In this document: positions 6,300-7,152 of the stretch, piece after piece
Numbering within the stretch: position 1 is the first letter of the stretch
Layout: every line of letters starts with the position of its first letter
NCBI GenBank assembly: GCA_030635045.1
Contig: DAOVZP010000081.1
Coordinates: 1-7,152 of the forward strand
From: Bacteroidota bacterium
GTDB lineage: Bacteria; Bacteroidota; Bacteroidia; Bacteroidales; B18-G4
Reading direction: 5' to 3'
DNA length: 7,152 bases
Notes under the pieces: model-generated
Told to the model about the DNA's origin: nothing
What the model saw: the letters and a program-made list of their open reading frames with translations, nothing else
Database searches by the model: none
Translations under genes and position numbers: made by a program

Positions 6300-7152
6300 T
6301 CATTTCCCGCTGACAACGATCTCATCTACAAACAGCCACGCTGGTTTTCCAGCGTTCCTGTGCCATGCAGGAAGGACATTATTCATTACATGTATTTTAA
6401 TATATCTGGTGCTAATCCCCGGATATTCCGGCGTTGCAACACGCTTCAATATCCGGTGGTCCTCTGTCTGGTCACCACACTGAGCAACAGGAATGATCAT
6501 GTAATCCACCCCATCTTCAGATGTATGAAATTCCATTGAATCCGGAAGGAAAATCCAGCGTTCCTGGTTTTGTAGAAATCCGGCACTGATCTTTGAAACT
6601 TTCAATACCTGTCCAAGATCCAGTTCCAGGATCAGGTCGTCACCATTAAACCCACACCATCCTTCGTAAGTCATCGAGTAGGATTCTCCTTCAGGGTAAA
6701 CGATTCCATCTGTGAGACAAGCAGGATTCCCCGCATAACGCTCCGAAGGTTGATATTCAAGTGTATACGATATCCCTTTTGCCAGATGTGAAATTGTATC
6801 GGGTAATGGCGGCAGGTATTTTTCAGGAACTGTATCCTGATAATGCACACGAAGCCTGTTCAATTCAGTTTTCATTTCTGATAACACAACAGAAAGATCC
6901 GGGCTACCGGCAAGGTTATTCATCTCATATGGATCTTCTTCCAGATCAAACATCTCCCATTCATCTATATCATAATAATAGTGTATCAGCTTATACTTGT
7001 TTGAACGCACCCCATAATGGCGTTTCACACTATGAACGGCGGGGTATTCAAAATAATGGTAATACACAGATTCCCGCCACTGGCCGGGTTCACCACCTTG
7101 TAAAATCTCATAAAAAGACTCTCCCTGCATATCGGGAGGAAGCTCAATACCG
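6300..7152 (-). CDS. Sulfatase C-terminal part with discoidin-like tail (5' truncated)
   Basis: The frame stays open to the window edge: seven codons (GIELPPD) precede the Met codon at 7128-7130, so that Met is internal and the N-terminus, including the Cys/Ser-x-Pro-x-Arg formylglycine site, lies outside. About 283 residues are visible. The first 105 or so match the C-terminal subdomain of Bacteroidota S1-type sulfatases: IELPPDMQG, YYHYFEYP, RHYGVRSNKYKLI and the EMFDLEEDPYEMNNL block, followed by a helical EMKTELNRLRVHY segment. From roughly position 6779 down to the stop is a second domain with WCGFNGDDL, ELDLG, FLQNQERWIFLP, MEFHTSEDG and WLFVDEI, the pattern of the F5/8 (discoidin)-like domain usually at the end of GH20 beta-hexosaminidases. 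Sulfate-ester hydrolysis on a glycan, perhaps one containing N-acetylhexosamine, is inferred. Location is probably periplasmic or surface. No T9SS tail is present. Sulfatase identity is firm, substrate speculative. Confidence 0.88.
   Translation of the reverse strand, partial: GIELPPDMQGESFYEILQGGEPGQWRESVYYHYFEYPAVHSVKRHYGVRSNKYKLIHYYYDIDEWEMFDLEEDPYEMNNLAGSPDLSVVLSEMKTELNRLRVHYQDTVPEKYLPPLPDTISHLAKGISYTLEYQPSERYAGNPACLTDGIVYPEGESYSMTYEGWCGFNGDDLILELDLGQVLKVSKISAGFLQNQERWIFLPDSMEFHTSEDGVDYMIIPVAQCGDQTEDHRILKRVATPEYPGISTRYIKIHVMNNVLPAWHRNAGKPAWLFVDEIVVSGK

Noticed and set aside
1..7152. tRNA, rRNA, riboswitch, defence or toxin-antitoxin genes
   Set aside because: Nearly all of the window is explained by the six proteins; the longest gap is under 200 bp and shows no cloverleaf, rho-independent terminator or small toxin-like frame.

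Overview
The window looks like an ordinary chromosomal stretch of a Bacteroidota bacterium. The main evidence is two proteins ending in a type IX secretion system (T9SS) type A C-terminal sorting domain (YPNP motif, GIYF motif, basic tail), a Bacteroidota-style sulfatase tail, A-rich rather than Shine-Dalgarno-rich sequence before start codons, and a TAnnTTTG-type promoter candidate. A polysaccharide- or detritus-degrading, possibly anaerobic or marine/sediment member is a reasonable guess, but genus and order cannot be read from this sequence.

Layout. Positions 1-1851 (+) hold the 3' part of a large secreted protein: end of a BNR/sortilin-like beta-propeller, four tandem PKD domains and a T9SS sorting domain. 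After 27 bp follows a 250-residue outer-membrane beta-barrel-like protein (1879-2631, +). Two minus-strand genes come next, probably one transcript: mnmA (tRNA 2-thiouridylase, 3802-4866), then an iron-containing YqhD/BDH-type alcohol dehydrogenase (2635-3774). A divergent intergenic region of about 190 bp (4867-5060) separates mnmA from a secreted alpha/beta-hydrolase esterase with its own T9SS tail (5061-6299, +). The right edge holds the C-terminal part of a sulfatase on the minus strand (6300-7152), which carries a discoidin-like C-terminal domain of the kind usually appended to GH20 hexosaminidases.

How it fits together. The secreted PKD protein, esterase and sulfatase are typical of surface glycan or debris processing: adhesion, deacylation and desulfation. 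mnmA is housekeeping tRNA modification and the alcohol dehydrogenase detoxifies aldehydes or handles fermentation redox. Both convergent gene pairs are extremely tight (3 bp and 0 bp between stop codons), leaving no room for conventional terminators. I found no RNA genes, CRISPR arrays, insertion sequences, phage genes or defence genes, and no convincing sign of a new multi-gene system. The most notable items are the sulfatase/GH20-type tail fusion, the esterase as T9SS cargo, the inverted repeats between the divergent genes, and the shared TGATCA stop palindrome.
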